This document shows, in pieces, positions 25,703 through 35,496 of a DNA stretch of 64,000 nucleotides (positions are counted from its first letter, which is position 1; every line of letters begins with the position of its first letter). The stretch lies in contig NZ_RAHX01000001.1 of the NCBI RefSeq assembly GCF_003605475.1, forward strand, positions 868,001 to 932,000. Direction: 5' to 3'. Below the pieces are notes generated by a model. The model saw nothing but the letters and a program-made list of their open reading frames with translations, had not been told where the DNA came from and ran no database searches. This DNA is from Aurantiacibacter aquimixticola (GTDB taxonomy: Bacteria > Pseudomonadota > Alphaproteobacteria > Sphingomonadales > Sphingomonadaceae). The position numbers and the translations under genes are program-made.

Positions 25703-28207
25703 ATGGCACGTTCCGATCCGCTTGCCGAGTACAACTCCAAACGCGATTTCGAGAAAACGCCGGAGCCCTCCGGCAAGCGCGCGCCGAGCGCAAACGGCAA
25801 TCGCTTCATCGTCCAGAAGCACGATGCCACGCGGCTGCACTGGGACTTGCGGCTCGAAATAGATGGCGTGCTGAAAAGCTGGGCCGTGACCAAGGGCCCC
25901 TCCCCCGATCCAGACATAAAGCGGCTCGCCGTGCGGACAGAGGATCACCCGATGTCCTATGCCGATTTCGAGGGCACGATCCCGAAAGGCGAATATGGCG
26001 GTGGCACCGTGATGCTGTGGGATTGCGGCACATGGGAGCCGATCGCGGGCAAGAGCGCGAAGGACCTGGAGAATGGTCATCTGCATTTCTGCCTGTCGGG
26101 TGAGCGGATGAAGGGCGAATGGCTGCTTATCCGCCTGAAGAAAAAGCCCGGCGAGAAGCGCGAAAACTGGCTGCTGCGCAAATTGCAGGACGAATATGCC
26201 GAGCCGGGTGACGGACTGGTCGAGCGAGAGCTGACCAGCGTGCTGACGGGTCGCTCCATGGCGGAAATCGCATCGGACAAGCAGGGCGAATATGCGCTGG
26301 CAGGCAAAAAGGACGACGCCTTTCTCGCGCAGATGGAAAAGGCCTCCGCGCACAATTCTCGCAAGCGTAAATCGAAGGCCTCTGCGCCGCTTCCGAAATT
26401 CCGCAAGCCGCAGCTGGCCACGCTGGTGGACGAGGTGCCCACCGGCAATGGCTGGATGCACGAGATCAAGTTCGACGGATATCGCGCCTTGGTGGCGGCC
26501 AGGGGCGGCGAGGTCCGCGTCTACACGCGCAATGGCAAGGACTGGACCGACAAGTTCGCGCCATTGGCACAGGCCGTGGCCGCGCTCCATCTGCCATCCT
26601 GCCTGATCGACGGTGAGATCGTCGCGCTGGACAGTGACGGCAATCCCGACTTCTCGACGCTGCAGAAAGTGCTGAAGCGCGGCAAGGGCGCGCAGGGCGC
26701 AACCGACGCGCTGCAATTGCATGCCTTCGATCTGCTGGAGCTTGGGGGGCAGGACTTGACCGACCTTCCAAACATCGAACGCAAGGAGCGGCTCGAGGCG
26801 CTTTTCAAAAACGCCGCCGATCCCGTATTCGTCGCCGACCATGTGATCGGCAGCGGCGAGGCGCTTTACAAGGCGATGTGCGATGCCGGTCAGGAGGGCA
26901 TCATCGCGAAGAAGGTCGATACACCCTACCGATCGCGGCGATCGAAAAGCTGGGTGAAGGTCAAATGCATCCGGCGGCAGGAATTCGTCATCGTCGGCTG
27001 GAAGGCGTCGACGGCGAAAAATCGCCCCTTCGCCTCGCTTCTGATGGCGCAGCATGAAGGGGGCGAGCTTGTTTACAAGGGCAATGTCGGCACCGGTTTC
27101 ACGGCGGACGATCTGGACGAGCTTGCGGGCAAGCTGAAACGGCTGGAGCGAAAGACCCCTCCGGTCGAGATCGACAAGGCCAGCGCGCGCGGCGTGACCT
27201 GGGTTACGCCGAAACTTGTCGCCGAAATCGCTTTTGCCGAATTCACCGCGGGCGGAAACATTCGGCACGGCAGCTATCTTGGCCTGCGGGATGACAAGCC
27301 TGCCGCGAAGGTGAAACCGGAACAGCCCTCGCCCACGTCGCGGGATGACGCGGTCAATATCAGCAGCCGCGAGCGGGTCATCTTCCCCGATAGCGGCCAG
27401 ACCAAGGGCGAGCTTGCCGATTATTACGAGGCGGTCGCGCCGATCATGCTGCCATTTGCCGCCAGTCGACCGATCAGCCTGGTGCGCTGTCCGCAAGGCC
27501 GCGCGCGCAAATGCTTCTTCCAGAAACACGACAATGGCGGCCTGGGCGATGCGGTACGCTCGGTGCCGATCCGAGAGAAGGATGGCGGGCGCGAGGACTA
27601 TATCTTTATCGACGATGCCCGCGGCCTGTTGCAATGCGTGCAGATGGGAACGATCGAATTTCACGGTTGGGCGAGCCGCAGCGGCGATGTCGAAGCACCG
27701 GACCGGATGGTCTTCGATCTCGATCCCGACGAGGGGCTCGGCTTCGATGACGTCAAGACGGCAGCGCGCGACATTCGCGATCGCCTTGCCGATCTTGGCA
27801 TTGTGAGCTTTGCCATGCTCTCCGGCGGCAAGGGCGTGCATGTCGTCGTCCCGCTCTCCCCTGGCCATTCCTGGGACGCGCACAAGGATTTCGCCAAACG
27901 CTTCGCCGAAGCGCTGTCGCTCGCCGAACCGGAGCGTTTCACCGCGACGATGAGCAAGGCCAAGCGCAAGGGCAAAATCTTTATCGACTGGCTGCGGAAC
28001 CAGCGCGGTAGCACCGCCGTCCTACCTTATTCAGCGAGAGCTCGAAGCGGCGCGCCGGTGGCGGTGCCGGTGGCGTGGAACGAACTCAGGAAGCTTGAGG
28101 ATGCGAAGCTTTTCTCGATCGACGACGCAACGAAATTGATCCGCCGAGCAGGCTCCAAGTCCCTGGCCGGATGGGGCATGGCAGAGCAGCGACTCCCGGA
28201 TTTGTAA
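25703..28207 (+). CDS. ligD: Multifunctional DNA ligase D
   Basis: An 834-residue three-domain repair enzyme in the order phosphoesterase, ligase, polymerase. The N-terminal 3'-phosphoesterase has the HDATRLHWDLRLE metal motif near residue 40. The ATP-dependent ligase domain (about 230-530) has the adenylated lysine in EIKFDGYRALV (Lys256) and the SWVKVKCIRRQEFVIVGW segment. The primase-like polymerase (about 545-830) starts at ERVIFPDSGQTKGELADYYE and has the metal-binding FDLDPDEGLGFDDVK. With Ku it repairs double-strand breaks. Confidence 0.96.
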   Translation: MARSDPLAEYNSKRDFEKTPEPSGKRAPSANGNRFIVQKHDATRLHWDLRLEIDGVLKSWAVTKGPSPDPDIKRLAVRTEDHPMSYADFEGTIPKGEYGGGTVMLWDCGTWEPIAGKSAKDLENGHLHFCLSGERMKGEWLLIRLKKKPGEKRENWLLRKLQDEYAEPGDGLVERELTSVLTGRSMAEIASDKQGEYALAGKKDDAFLAQMEKASAHNSRKRKSKASAPLPKFRKPQLATLVDEVPTGNGWMHEIKFDGYRALVAARGGEVRVYTRNGKDWTDKFAPLAQAVAALHLPSCLIDGEIVALDSDGNPDFSTLQKVLKRGKGAQGATDALQLHAFDLLELGGQDLTDLPNIERKERLEALFKNAADPVFVADHVIGSGEALYKAMCDAGQEGIIAKKVDTPYRSRRSKSWVKVKCIRRQEFVIVGWKASTAKNRPFASLLMAQHEGGELVYKGNVGTGFTADDLDELAGKLKRLERKTPPVEIDKASARGVTWVTPKLVAEIAFAEFTAGGNIRHGSYLGLRDDKPAAKVKPEQPSPTSRDDAVNISSRERVIFPDSGQTKGELADYYEAVAPIMLPFAASRPISLVRCPQGRARKCFFQKHDNGGLGDAVRSVPIREKDGGREDYIFIDDARGLLQCVQMGTIEFHGWASRSGDVEAPDRMVFDLDPDEGLGFDDVKTAARDIRDRLADLGIVSFAMLSGGKGVHVVVPLSPGHSWDAHKDFAKRFAEALSLAEPERFTATMSKAKRKGKIFIDWLRNQRGSTAVLPYSARARSGAPVAVPVAWNELRKLEDAKLFSIDDATKLIRRAGSKSLAGWGMAEQRLPDL

Positions 28208-28284
28208 GGCAGTTCGGGAAAGCACCTGACAAAGATCAAGAAATGTTGGATGGTGCCCGCAAGAGCGGTGGAGGGCTCGGCACT

Positions 28285-29055
28285 ATGTTTTCGCCAGATC
28301 ACGCCAATTATCCCAACACCGGACGGTTTCTGGCGGGCAGGCTGCGGCATGAAATGTCCGAAGACGAACGCGCCGGACTTGAAACCCTCGTCTCCGAGGT
28401 GAAAGATCACAAGAATGGCGACCGACTGATCGCTCGGGGCGATACGTGCAATCATTCCACAATGCTGATCGAAGGGTTCACTCTGCGCACGCTGGAAGCC
28501 GACGATCGCCGCCACGGCGTGAGCTTCCATGTGCCGGGCGACTTCATCGACCTGCATTGCTTCACCCTGAAGAAACTCGATCACAATATCGATTGCGTGG
28601 GTCCGGTGAAGGTCGGCCTCGTCCCGCATGAGGCCATCGCCGACGTGATGAAGGACAAGCCGCATCTGGCGCGGTTGCTGTGGTTCTCCACCCTGCTGGA
28701 TGCCGCAATGCACCGCGAATGGATTTTCAAGCTCGAACGATTGACGACGCCCAAGCGCATCGCGCACATCTTCGCCGAGATCTGGCGGCGGCTGCAGATG
28801 GTCGGCATGGGCTTCGACGACGGGTTCGAGACGCCACTGCGCCAATCCGACATCGCCGATATGTGCGGCGCGACCGCGATCCACACAAATCGCGCCCTGT
28901 CATTCCTGCGGGAAGAGGGAATCGCGAACTTCCAGCGCGGCGAGGTTCGCATCAAGAGCCGCGAGCGACTGGAAGCCTTCGCTGAATTCAGCCAGGATTA
29001 TCTCTACGGAGATGGCGACCTCTCGCTGGCAGGCGACGGCATCAAAGCCGCGTGA
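28285..29055 (+). CDS. Crp/Fnr family transcriptional regulator (copy 1)
   Basis: A 256-residue regulator from the ATG at 28285, preceded by GGAGGG; in-frame ATGs lie upstream at 28243 and 28171 but lack good ribosome-binding sites. Residues 30-140 form a cyclic-nucleotide-binding-like beta barrel (GDTCNHSTMLIEGFTLR, HVPGDFIDLHCF). The C-terminal winged helix carries LRQSDIADMCGATAIHTNR as the recognition region. The cAMP-contacting Arg-Ser pair of CRP and the FNR cysteine cluster are not evident, so the ligand is unknown. A second copy follows, and the polysaccharide locus begins beyond it. Confidence 0.88.
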   Translation: MFSPDHANYPNTGRFLAGRLRHEMSEDERAGLETLVSEVKDHKNGDRLIARGDTCNHSTMLIEGFTLRTLEADDRRHGVSFHVPGDFIDLHCFTLKKLDHNIDCVGPVKVGLVPHEAIADVMKDKPHLARLLWFSTLLDAAMHREWIFKLERLTTPKRIAHIFAEIWRRLQMVGMGFDDGFETPLRQSDIADMCGATAIHTNRALSFLREEGIANFQRGEVRIKSRERLEAFAEFSQDYLYGDGDLSLAGDGIKAA

Positions 29056-29083
29056 TCGGTCGGCACGAAAACGAACCTTTTTC

Positions 29084-29113
29084 GCAAGCTAGACCTTCGT
29101 CCTAGCTTTTTGC
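29084..29113 (+). terminator. Hairpin terminator between the two Crp/Fnr genes
   Basis: AAGCTAG (29086-29092) pairs with CTAGCTT (29102-29108) around a 9-base loop, and the downstream arm continues into a T-run (CTTTTT). It lies 30 bases after the first regulator gene and is absent after the second. Confidence 0.7.
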
Positions 29114-29201
29114 GGATCGCTCAAATTTCCTCGTTGAAAACGGCTTTTCAGCTAACATCCGTCAATTTTTTGGCACGTGGCCGTTTACTAATTCTCGTCG
29201 C

Positions 29202-29975
29202 ATGGACGCGTTTCGTGGACAGAACGATTTTGCCAGCTATCCGCACACCGGCCACTTCCTGGCCGGTCGCTTGCGGGAGCGCCTGTCTGCATCCGATCTC
29301 GATCACCTGGAAAGCCTGGTCCACGGAATCGAGCAACATGATCACGGCACGCGGCTAATAGCGCGCGGACAGACGACCGATCGCTCCATGATGCTGATCG
29401 AAGGTTTTGTTTTCCGCACGATCGAAAAGGGCAACAAGCGCTCTATCGTCGGTGTGCACGTGCCGGGCGATTTCGTGGACTTGCACGGTTTCGCGATGAA
29501 GCGGCTCGATCACAATATCGATGCCGCGGGGCCGGTGAAGATCGGCTATGTCGAACATTCCAAGCTGCGAGCGGTGATACAGGAGCGGCCCGCCCTGACC
29601 CACGCCTTATGGTTTGCCACACTGCTCGATGCCGCCATCCACCGCCGGTGGATTCAGATGCTCGGCAATCTGGAGGCCCCGCGCCAGATCGCGCATGTCT
29701 ATGCGGAATTGCACACCCGGCTCGGCCTGATCGGTTATCCCGAAATGCGGGTGCTGCGCACGCCTTTCACCCAAGCGGATCTGGCCGATATGTGCGGGGT
29801 TAGCGCCATCCATGCCAACCGCGCGGTCGCCAAGCTGCGCGACGCAGGTGTGGGCGAAATTCGCCGGGGCGATCTCTTCACCCGCGATTGGGACGCGCTG
29901 AAAGCCTACGCGCATTTCGAGCCGGCATATCTGTACGGCCAAGGCCCCTTATTCCTGCGCGAGGAACTGGAATAA
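29202..29975 (+). CDS. Crp/Fnr family transcriptional regulator (copy 2)
   Basis: A 257-residue paralogue of the preceding regulator with the same layout: ligand barrel (HVPGDFVDLHGFAMKRLDHN) and winged helix (FTQADLADMCGVSAIHANR). Many blocks are identical, including YPxTGxFLAGRLR near the start and KRLDHNID in the middle, so the pair arose by tandem duplication. The terminator after copy 1 suggests that each has its own promoter. Control of the polysaccharide locus 360 bp downstream is an inference from position only. Confidence 0.86.
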   Translation: MDAFRGQNDFASYPHTGHFLAGRLRERLSASDLDHLESLVHGIEQHDHGTRLIARGQTTDRSMMLIEGFVFRTIEKGNKRSIVGVHVPGDFVDLHGFAMKRLDHNIDAAGPVKIGYVEHSKLRAVIQERPALTHALWFATLLDAAIHRRWIQMLGNLEAPRQIAHVYAELHTRLGLIGYPEMRVLRTPFTQADLADMCGVSAIHANRAVAKLRDAGVGEIRRGDLFTRDWDALKAYAHFEPAYLYGQGPLFLREELE

Positions 29976-30331
29976 GAAACCTTTTTGTCGTTCAGCCTCC
30001 TTCAACACACGCCGGGCGATATCGTGGAGATCCACATCGGGGTGTTCCCGACCGTGTATGATTGGACTTGCTCGATGTGGAAGCCGCGATGATCGCTTCT
30101 AGAAACGTTCCCTGCGCGATTGCGGCCTTTCTAAACATTTTATGAGAAGTCATTTTTTCGACCGTACGTGTGAGGGTGACAGCTTTCGCCACGTTGAAAT
30201 CCTGTCACAGTATCGCTAATCCCATTCACGACAGCGGGCCACGGCGATCCTTGGCTCGGAATGGGACCGCAATAACAAAAGCAATGATTAAGAATTCGGT
30301 CCGCTTTGCAGCCCGATATTGGGAAAGCGTC
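29976..30331. other. Intergenic region before the polysaccharide locus
   Basis: This 356-bp spacer separates the second Crp/Fnr gene from the first polysaccharide gene. It is more A/T-rich than the DNA to its left and marks the start of the compositional change. It should hold the promoter of the dehydratase gene, but I see no -35/-10 pair or regulator site I can defend. No gene of convincing quality is present. Confidence 0.5.
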
Positions 30332-32218
30332 ATGATGGACGCTTTTCTCAATTTCGCCCAACGTCTCAGTGAGCTGCCGCGCCGCGCCAAGCAGGCAATC
30401 GTCGCTAGCATCGATGTGGTCATGTTGGTCGTGGCGACATGGACGGCATATTCTCTCCGGATGGACGAGTGGTCGCTGACGTCGCCGGCGATCCAAATAA
30501 TGCTGCTGGCCTCGATTATCCTAGCACCGCCTACCTTTTACGCCGCCGGCGTTTATCGCACCATCTTCCGGTTCGCCGGAGTAGGCATGCTGGCGACGCT
30601 GGCCAGAGCATTCATCGTCTATGGCGCACTCACTTTCATTGTCTTCACGCTCATTGGTGTAAAGGGTGTGCCACGCACACTGGGCGTGCTTCAACCAATC
30701 ACTTTTTTCATCCTCGTCGGCGGCGTTCGGATTAGCATCCGCTTCATCATAATTGACGTGCTTCGCCGTGGACGCTTCGACGGCGCATCGCGACGCACTA
30801 TGATCTACGGGGCGGGAATAGCCGGACAGCAGCTGGCGAATGCCCTGAAGATTGAACCCAACACGAAGCTAGTCGGCTTCACCGACGATGACCCACGCCT
30901 CGCAGGCCAACGGCTCGACGGCCTTACTGTGTATAGCAAAGGAAACCTCGCCGAGACAGTCGCGCGACTTGAAATTGAGGACATTTTGCTGGCGATTCCT
31001 TCCGTCGGCCGAAGCCGTCGACGCCAGGTCGTAAGGGAGCTTGCCGGACTCGGCGTAAAGGTTAAGACGCTGCCGCCAGCACGGCACATCATTGATGGCC
31101 AAGTGTCTGTCGACGACATTCGGCCCCTGCAAATCGGTGATCTGCTCGGTCGTGATCCGGTCGCGCCCGATCAAAAGTTGCTGACGCGTACTGTGCTGGA
31201 AAAGACTGTCATGGTCACGGGCGCCGGCGGCTCTATCGGCAGCGAATTGTGCCGCCAAATCTGCCAAATCGGCGCCACCAAGCTTCTTCTCTTCGAAATG
31301 TCGGAATTTTCGCTGTACGCAATCGAGAGAGAACTCAAACTTTCTTCCGCAGCCAAAACATGCGAGATCGTACCATTGCTGGGATCGGTGCGCGATACAG
31401 AGAAATTGGCTGATACCTTCCGAGACCACCGCGTCGACACAGTTTTTCACGCTGCCGCCTACAAGCATGTTCCACTCGTCGAAGCCAACCCCCTGGAAGG
31501 GCTCAGAAACAATATAGTCGGAACTCATCATATAGCGACCGTCGCGGAGGAAGCCGGCGTCTCCGACTTTATCTTAATCTCCACCGATAAGGCAGTGCGG
31601 CCCACGAATGTGATGGGAGCGAGCAAACGCGTGGCCGAGCAAGTGGTCCAGGCGGCCGCTCATCGCAGTCGCGGGACGCGCTTCTCGATGGTCCGCTTTG
31701 GAAACGTGCTTGGTTCGAGTGGTTCCGTGGTTCCCTTATTTGACAAGCAGATTCGTGCCGGGGGGCCCATAACGGTGACGCACCAAGATGTTACTCGCTA
31801 TTTCATGACCATTCCCGAAGCGGCAAATCTTGTCATTCAAGCGGGTGGCATGGCGAAGGGAGGCGAAGTGTTCGTACTAGACATGGGGAAGCCGGTGCGC
31901 ATTGCTGACCTTGCGCGCACTATGATCCAATTGTCTGGTCTGACAGTTCGCAGTGAGAAAAACCCCGATGGCGATATCGAAATTCGGGAGGTAGGATTGC
32001 GTCCGGGCGAGAAGCTTTACGAAGAGCTTTTGATCGGGAACGCGCCATCGAAAACGCGTCACTCGCGGATCATGATGGCCAGTGAGCACTTTCTGGCGTG
32101 GGATGAAATGCGGCCGTTGCTAGAAGATTTAAAGATCTGCCGGGACCCGGCAGAAGCCTTTGTCATGCTGCAGACACTGGTACCCGAATTTGAGCATTGT
32201 CGAGACAATGAAGGCTAA
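30332..32218 (+). CDS. Nucleotide-sugar 4,6-dehydratase, membrane-bound (CapD/WbpM/PglF type)
   Basis: A 628-residue inner-membrane SDR. Four transmembrane helices fill residues 20-140, followed by a CoA_binding_3 Rossmann domain (MIYGAGIAGQQLANALKIEP). The Polysacc_synt_2 catalytic domain follows, with the dinucleotide motif VTGAGGSIGSELCRQI near 295, FHAAAYKHVPLVEANP, and STDKAVRPTNVMGASKR. The MGASK motif replaces YxxxK, as in the WbpM/PglF group. It would convert UDP-GlcNAc to the 4-keto-6-deoxy sugar. The ATG at 30332 is preferred for its GGGAAAG site; 30284 is an alternative. It supplies the C4-reductase at 35497 and, through it, the priming transferase at 34886. Confidence 0.92.
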   Translation: MMDAFLNFAQRLSELPRRAKQAIVASIDVVMLVVATWTAYSLRMDEWSLTSPAIQIMLLASIILAPPTFYAAGVYRTIFRFAGVGMLATLARAFIVYGALTFIVFTLIGVKGVPRTLGVLQPITFFILVGGVRISIRFIIIDVLRRGRFDGASRRTMIYGAGIAGQQLANALKIEPNTKLVGFTDDDPRLAGQRLDGLTVYSKGNLAETVARLEIEDILLAIPSVGRSRRRQVVRELAGLGVKVKTLPPARHIIDGQVSVDDIRPLQIGDLLGRDPVAPDQKLLTRTVLEKTVMVTGAGGSIGSELCRQICQIGATKLLLFEMSEFSLYAIERELKLSSAAKTCEIVPLLGSVRDTEKLADTFRDHRVDTVFHAAAYKHVPLVEANPLEGLRNNIVGTHHIATVAEEAGVSDFILISTDKAVRPTNVMGASKRVAEQVVQAAAHRSRGTRFSMVRFGNVLGSSGSVVPLFDKQIRAGGPITVTHQDVTRYFMTIPEAANLVIQAGGMAKGGEVFVLDMGKPVRIADLARTMIQLSGLTVRSEKNPDGDIEIREVGLRPGEKLYEELLIGNAPSKTRHSRIMMASEHFLAWDEMRPLLEDLKICRDPAEAFVMLQTLVPEFEHCRDNEG

Positions 32219-32266
32219 TGCGGCGCATCGTCACGCGCGGCCTACCTCTTATAGGCGCTATGACGG

Positions 32267-33529
32267 TCATAGCCTCCAGAAAGCGGGATGACGCAGCGCA
32301 TTCTTGAGGTCGGCAGCGACACCGTGCTCGTTAATTAAGTCAAGAAGCCGATCGGCACCCATTTCGAGATATTCGCCATGCGGAACGGCGAGCAAAACCA
32401 GGTCGTAGGTGCGATCCAGCGCATGGTCATCAAGCTCCACGCCGTACTCGCGCATCGCTTCGGCTGGATCGGCGAGTGGATCATGCACCGTTACGTCTAG
32501 GCGATAGGATTTCAATTCAGAAATCAGATCCACCACCTTGCTGTTTCTGAGATCGGGTACGTTTTCCTTGAAAGTCATTCCGAGAACCAGGGCGTTGCGC
32601 GCGTCCTGCCCTGCCGCCTTTGACAATTGCGAAGCAATATAGCCCGGCATCGTGTCGTTCATCGTTCGTCCTGCGAGTATCACTGCCGGATCATGACCGA
32701 CCTCGCGCGCGCGATGGGCAAGGTAATAAGGATCGACACCAATGCAGTGCCCGCCGACTAGACCAGGCGTAAATTCAAGAAAATTCCATTTGGTTTTTGC
32801 GGCATCGAGTACATCCCACACCGATAGGCCCATCATCCCGAAAATGCGTGTCACTTCGTTAATGAAGGCAATATTGATGTCGCGTTGTGCGTTCTCGATA
32901 ACTTTGGCCGCTTCGGCTGCGCGGATGGAAGCAGCTCTGAAAGTGCCGCCACTAGTCACGCAATCATAAAGCCTCGCGACGGCGTCCAGAGTCTCTTCGG
33001 TATCGCCCGAAACGACTTTGGTAATTTTGTCGATAGTGTGTTCGCGATCACCCGGATTAATTCGCTCCGGGCTGTAGCCTACAAAGAAATCCTTTTTCCA
33101 TGCCAAGCCTGACCGTTCGCTCAAAATGGGTGCGCAGATCCGTTCGGTTACGCTCGGATATACTGTGCTTTCAAACACAATTATCGGCTTTTTGCCCGCT
33201 TGCGCAGCATCCTTAAGCAGATCACCGACAGTCTCGCTCGCTTTGCGAACCAGCGAGAGATCAGGATTTTTCGCGTCGTCGATCGGTGTCGGAACAGTAA
33301 CGATATAGAAATCCGCGGGCGGAATCTCAGCAATCGAACTGGTGCAGACGAGCGACGTATCGCGCATCCGTTCATCCTCGATTTCATTTGTCCGATCATA
33401 GCCTCCACGCAGTTCCTCGACACGTGACTGATCAACGTCGAAACCATAGGTTTCAAAGTTCTTCGACAAAGCTACGGCCAGCGGCAGACCAACATACCCT
33501 AAGCCGATCACACAAATCGTTTGTGACAT
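32267..33529 (-). CDS. tviB: UDP-N-acetylhexosamine/UDP-sugar 6-dehydrogenase (TviB/WbpA type)
   Basis: A 420-residue nucleotide-sugar dehydrogenase. GLGYVGLPLAVALSKNF is the NAD-binding site, and GLVGGHCIGVDPYYLAHRA contains the catalytic cysteine near residue 264. FKENVPDLRNSKVVDLI is the UDP-binding C-terminal region. The PYYLA variant and the GYDRTNEI segment match the TviB/WbpA group that oxidises UDP-GlcNAc or UDP-GalNAc to the uronic acid. It converges with the dehydratase gene (48 bp between stops) and is divergent from the next glycosyltransferase. Confidence 0.9.
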   Translation of the reverse strand: MSQTICVIGLGYVGLPLAVALSKNFETYGFDVDQSRVEELRGGYDRTNEIEDERMRDTSLVCTSSIAEIPPADFYIVTVPTPIDDAKNPDLSLVRKASETVGDLLKDAAQAGKKPIIVFESTVYPSVTERICAPILSERSGLAWKKDFFVGYSPERINPGDREHTIDKITKVVSGDTEETLDAVARLYDCVTSGGTFRAASIRAAEAAKVIENAQRDINIAFINEVTRIFGMMGLSVWDVLDAAKTKWNFLEFTPGLVGGHCIGVDPYYLAHRAREVGHDPAVILAGRTMNDTMPGYIASQLSKAAGQDARNALVLGMTFKENVPDLRNSKVVDLISELKSYRLDVTVHDPLADPAEAMREYGVELDDHALDRTYDLVLLAVPHGEYLEMGADRLLDLINEHGVAADLKNALRHPAFWRL

Positions 33530-33709
33530 CACTCATATTTCCGATAAGTTGGAGAAGGCTGCTGGCGGCGGATATATGGTGATGTAGGATCAATCAAGCG
33601 CTGCTCGCTAGACGAGCAGACCTTCCGCTCTGAAGCCACGCCTCTGTTTCGTTCATTCCGATCCTGCGCTACCGACAATGCATTTCTCGAGGGAAACTCG
33701 GCCAATTTG

Positions 33710-34885
33710 ATGTCAAATAACAAAGCCATTGCCGTCGGTCTGCGCCGCAAGTCGCGGATCGCGCTGATTGTGACGGACGCCTATGCGTTTAACACGCTAA
33801 GCCGCGGACAACTCGAATATTTCCGCGATATCGGAATTGATCTCGATCTGTTCTGCTATGGAACTCGCAAGCAGCTTGACTTGCTACGAAGCCGGAATGT
33901 CGGGCGGGTGATCCCTGTCCCCTTCCGCCGACAACCGCACCCAGCGATGGATTTGGTGGCGCTGATCGTCGTGCTTTGGCACCTTCTGCAGCGCCGTTAC
34001 ACATCGGTGGTTTATTCAACACCGAAAGCCATGCTGATCGGCTCGATTGCGGCATTCATGTCTTTCCAGGCTCGAAGGATTTGCTTTGTGCGAGGTCGCG
34101 CTTACGAAACGATGAAGGGACGTATGCGCCGCATATTTCTGCTGATGGACCGCGTCAGCTTCCGGCTTTCTCATGAAGTCATCTTTCTCAGCCGATCGTT
34201 GGCCCAGGCCTACCGCGAAGACGGCGTCGATCTCGGAGAAAGATTCCGGGTACTCGGCCACGGGTCTTCGAATGGCGTTGATCTCGATCGGTTTCGCGTT
34301 CTTGATGAAGGGCAGCGGGCGGCTTTGCGCAAGACAGAAGGTGTGTCAGAAACAGACTTCGTTATCGTGATCGCCGGCCGCATCGTGCCCGACAAGGGCG
34401 TACATGAAGCGCTTGCACTGATCGAGCGGCTGAAGGATCGCTCGGACCTACATTGGTTTTTCATCGGATGGCCCGAGTCGGACGAACTGACAGCGGCGAT
34501 AAAGGCGCTGGCCCATTACCGTGTATCCCACCTCGACCACTCGACGGATCTGCAGAATTGGCTGGGCATGGCCGACTTGTCTTTCTTGCCTAGCCATCGC
34601 GAAGGATTCGGTAATGTCGGCATCGAGGCCGCCGCGTGCGGTATACCAACGCTCGCTTTCGACGTTGTCGGGCTACGCGACAGTGTCGCGGAAGGACAAA
34701 CCGGCACGCTCGTTGAATTTGGAGACCTCGAAGCCTGCGAAGCTTTCATCCGCGCCGCCGCCGCCGATCGAGCCGATTTCGCGTCTCGATATCCGGCAAC
34801 CCGCGAATGGGTTGCGGAGCGATTTGAGAAGGAAACGGTATGGAGACGTTACGCCAACGCATTTCTTGGCGTCGATATAGCATGA
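33710..34885 (+). CDS. Glycosyltransferase, GT4-like
   Basis: A 391-residue GT-B glycosyltransferase. The C-terminal half has the strand VIVIAGRIVPDKGVHEAL near residue 220 and the donor-binding motif SHREGFGNVGIEAAACGIPT near 300, with the E-x7-E pattern of GT4 enzymes. It would add a sugar to the lipid-linked repeat unit on the cytoplasmic face. The start is the ATG at 33710. Its stop abuts, without a spacer, the stop of the convergent sugar transferase gene (34886). Donor and acceptor cannot be inferred. Confidence 0.9.
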   Translation: MSNNKAIAVGLRRKSRIALIVTDAYAFNTLSRGQLEYFRDIGIDLDLFCYGTRKQLDLLRSRNVGRVIPVPFRRQPHPAMDLVALIVVLWHLLQRRYTSVVYSTPKAMLIGSIAAFMSFQARRICFVRGRAYETMKGRMRRIFLLMDRVSFRLSHEVIFLSRSLAQAYREDGVDLGERFRVLGHGSSNGVDLDRFRVLDEGQRAALRKTEGVSETDFVIVIAGRIVPDKGVHEALALIERLKDRSDLHWFFIGWPESDELTAAIKALAHYRVSHLDHSTDLQNWLGMADLSFLPSHREGFGNVGIEAAACGIPTLAFDVVGLRDSVAEGQTGTLVEFGDLEACEAFIRAAAADRADFASRYPATREWVAERFEKETVWRRYANAFLGVDIA

Positions 34886-35446
34886 TTAATGAGCGATACC
34901 GTCGTTCCGCACTGCCCGATAAACTGTCAGAAAGAGGATTTTGAAATCGAAGAAGACTGATTGCCGTTCGAGATATTCACGCTCCAGCGCAACCTTGCGT
35001 TCAAGCGATAGTTCGTCTCGGCCATTGATTTGTGCCCAACCTGTAATTCCCGGTCGAAGACCAGCAACGCCCGCCTCCACACGCATCGCCATGAGATCAT
35101 GTTGATTGAAGAGCGCGGGACGAGGGCCCACCAAACTCATGTCGCCTTTTAGAACGCTCCAGAGTTGCGGCAGCTCGTCAAGCGAAGTGCTGCGCAAAAT
35201 CCGGCCCACCCTGGTGATGTAAGCCTTAGCGTCAGTCAGAAGATGCGTCGGCAACTCAGGCGTATCTGTCCGCATCGAGCGAAACTTCGGCATCGCGAAT
35301 AATGATTGATCCCGACTGAAGCGTTTGGAAAAATGCAGTGCGGGACCCTCGCTGTCGAGGCGGACCAACAGACCCGCAACTAACATCAAAGGTAGCAGGG
35401 CGATCAGACCGGCGAGACTACCGGTAATATCGATAAGACGTTTCAT
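34886..35446 (-). CDS. Small phosphoglycosyltransferase (PglC/WreU-like sugar transferase)
   Basis: A 186-residue monotopic phosphoglycosyltransferase containing only the catalytic unit. It has the N-terminal re-entrant helix [19 protein letters not shown], the basic [11 protein letters not shown] segment, [20 protein letters not shown] with the Asp-Glu catalytic pair, and GPRPAL to [13 protein letters not shown]. It transfers a sugar-1-phosphate to undecaprenyl phosphate. Next to a 4,6-dehydratase and a C4-reductase-like SDR, it most likely uses a 2-acetamido-2,6-dideoxyhexose such as QuiNAc or FucNAc. It reads in the same direction as the SDR at 35497. Confidence 0.92.
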   Translation of the reverse strand: MKRLIDITGSLAGLIALLPLMLVAGLLVRLDSEGPALHFSKRFSRDQSLFAMPKFRSMRTDTPELPTHLLTDAKAYITRVGRILRSTSLDELPQLWSVLKGDMSLVGPRPALFNQHDLMAMRVEAGVAGLRPGITGWAQINGRDELSLERKVALEREYLERQSVFFDFKILFLTVYRAVRNDGIAH

Positions 35447-35496
35447 GAGAGGCTAGTTGAAAAGGTTTCATCGCGATGGAAAGTGGCCGCGGGGTT

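Noticed and set aside
25619..27883. A 754-codon open frame on the minus strand
   Set aside because: It lies entirely antisense to ligD and ku, lacks recognisable motifs and arises from the codon bias of the GC-rich genes. The plus-strand frame has full LigD domains.
29976..30331. Possible gene remnant in the spacer before the polysaccharide locus
   Set aside because: Short frames are present, but none has a plausible start or a recognisable family, so it is treated as a promoter region.
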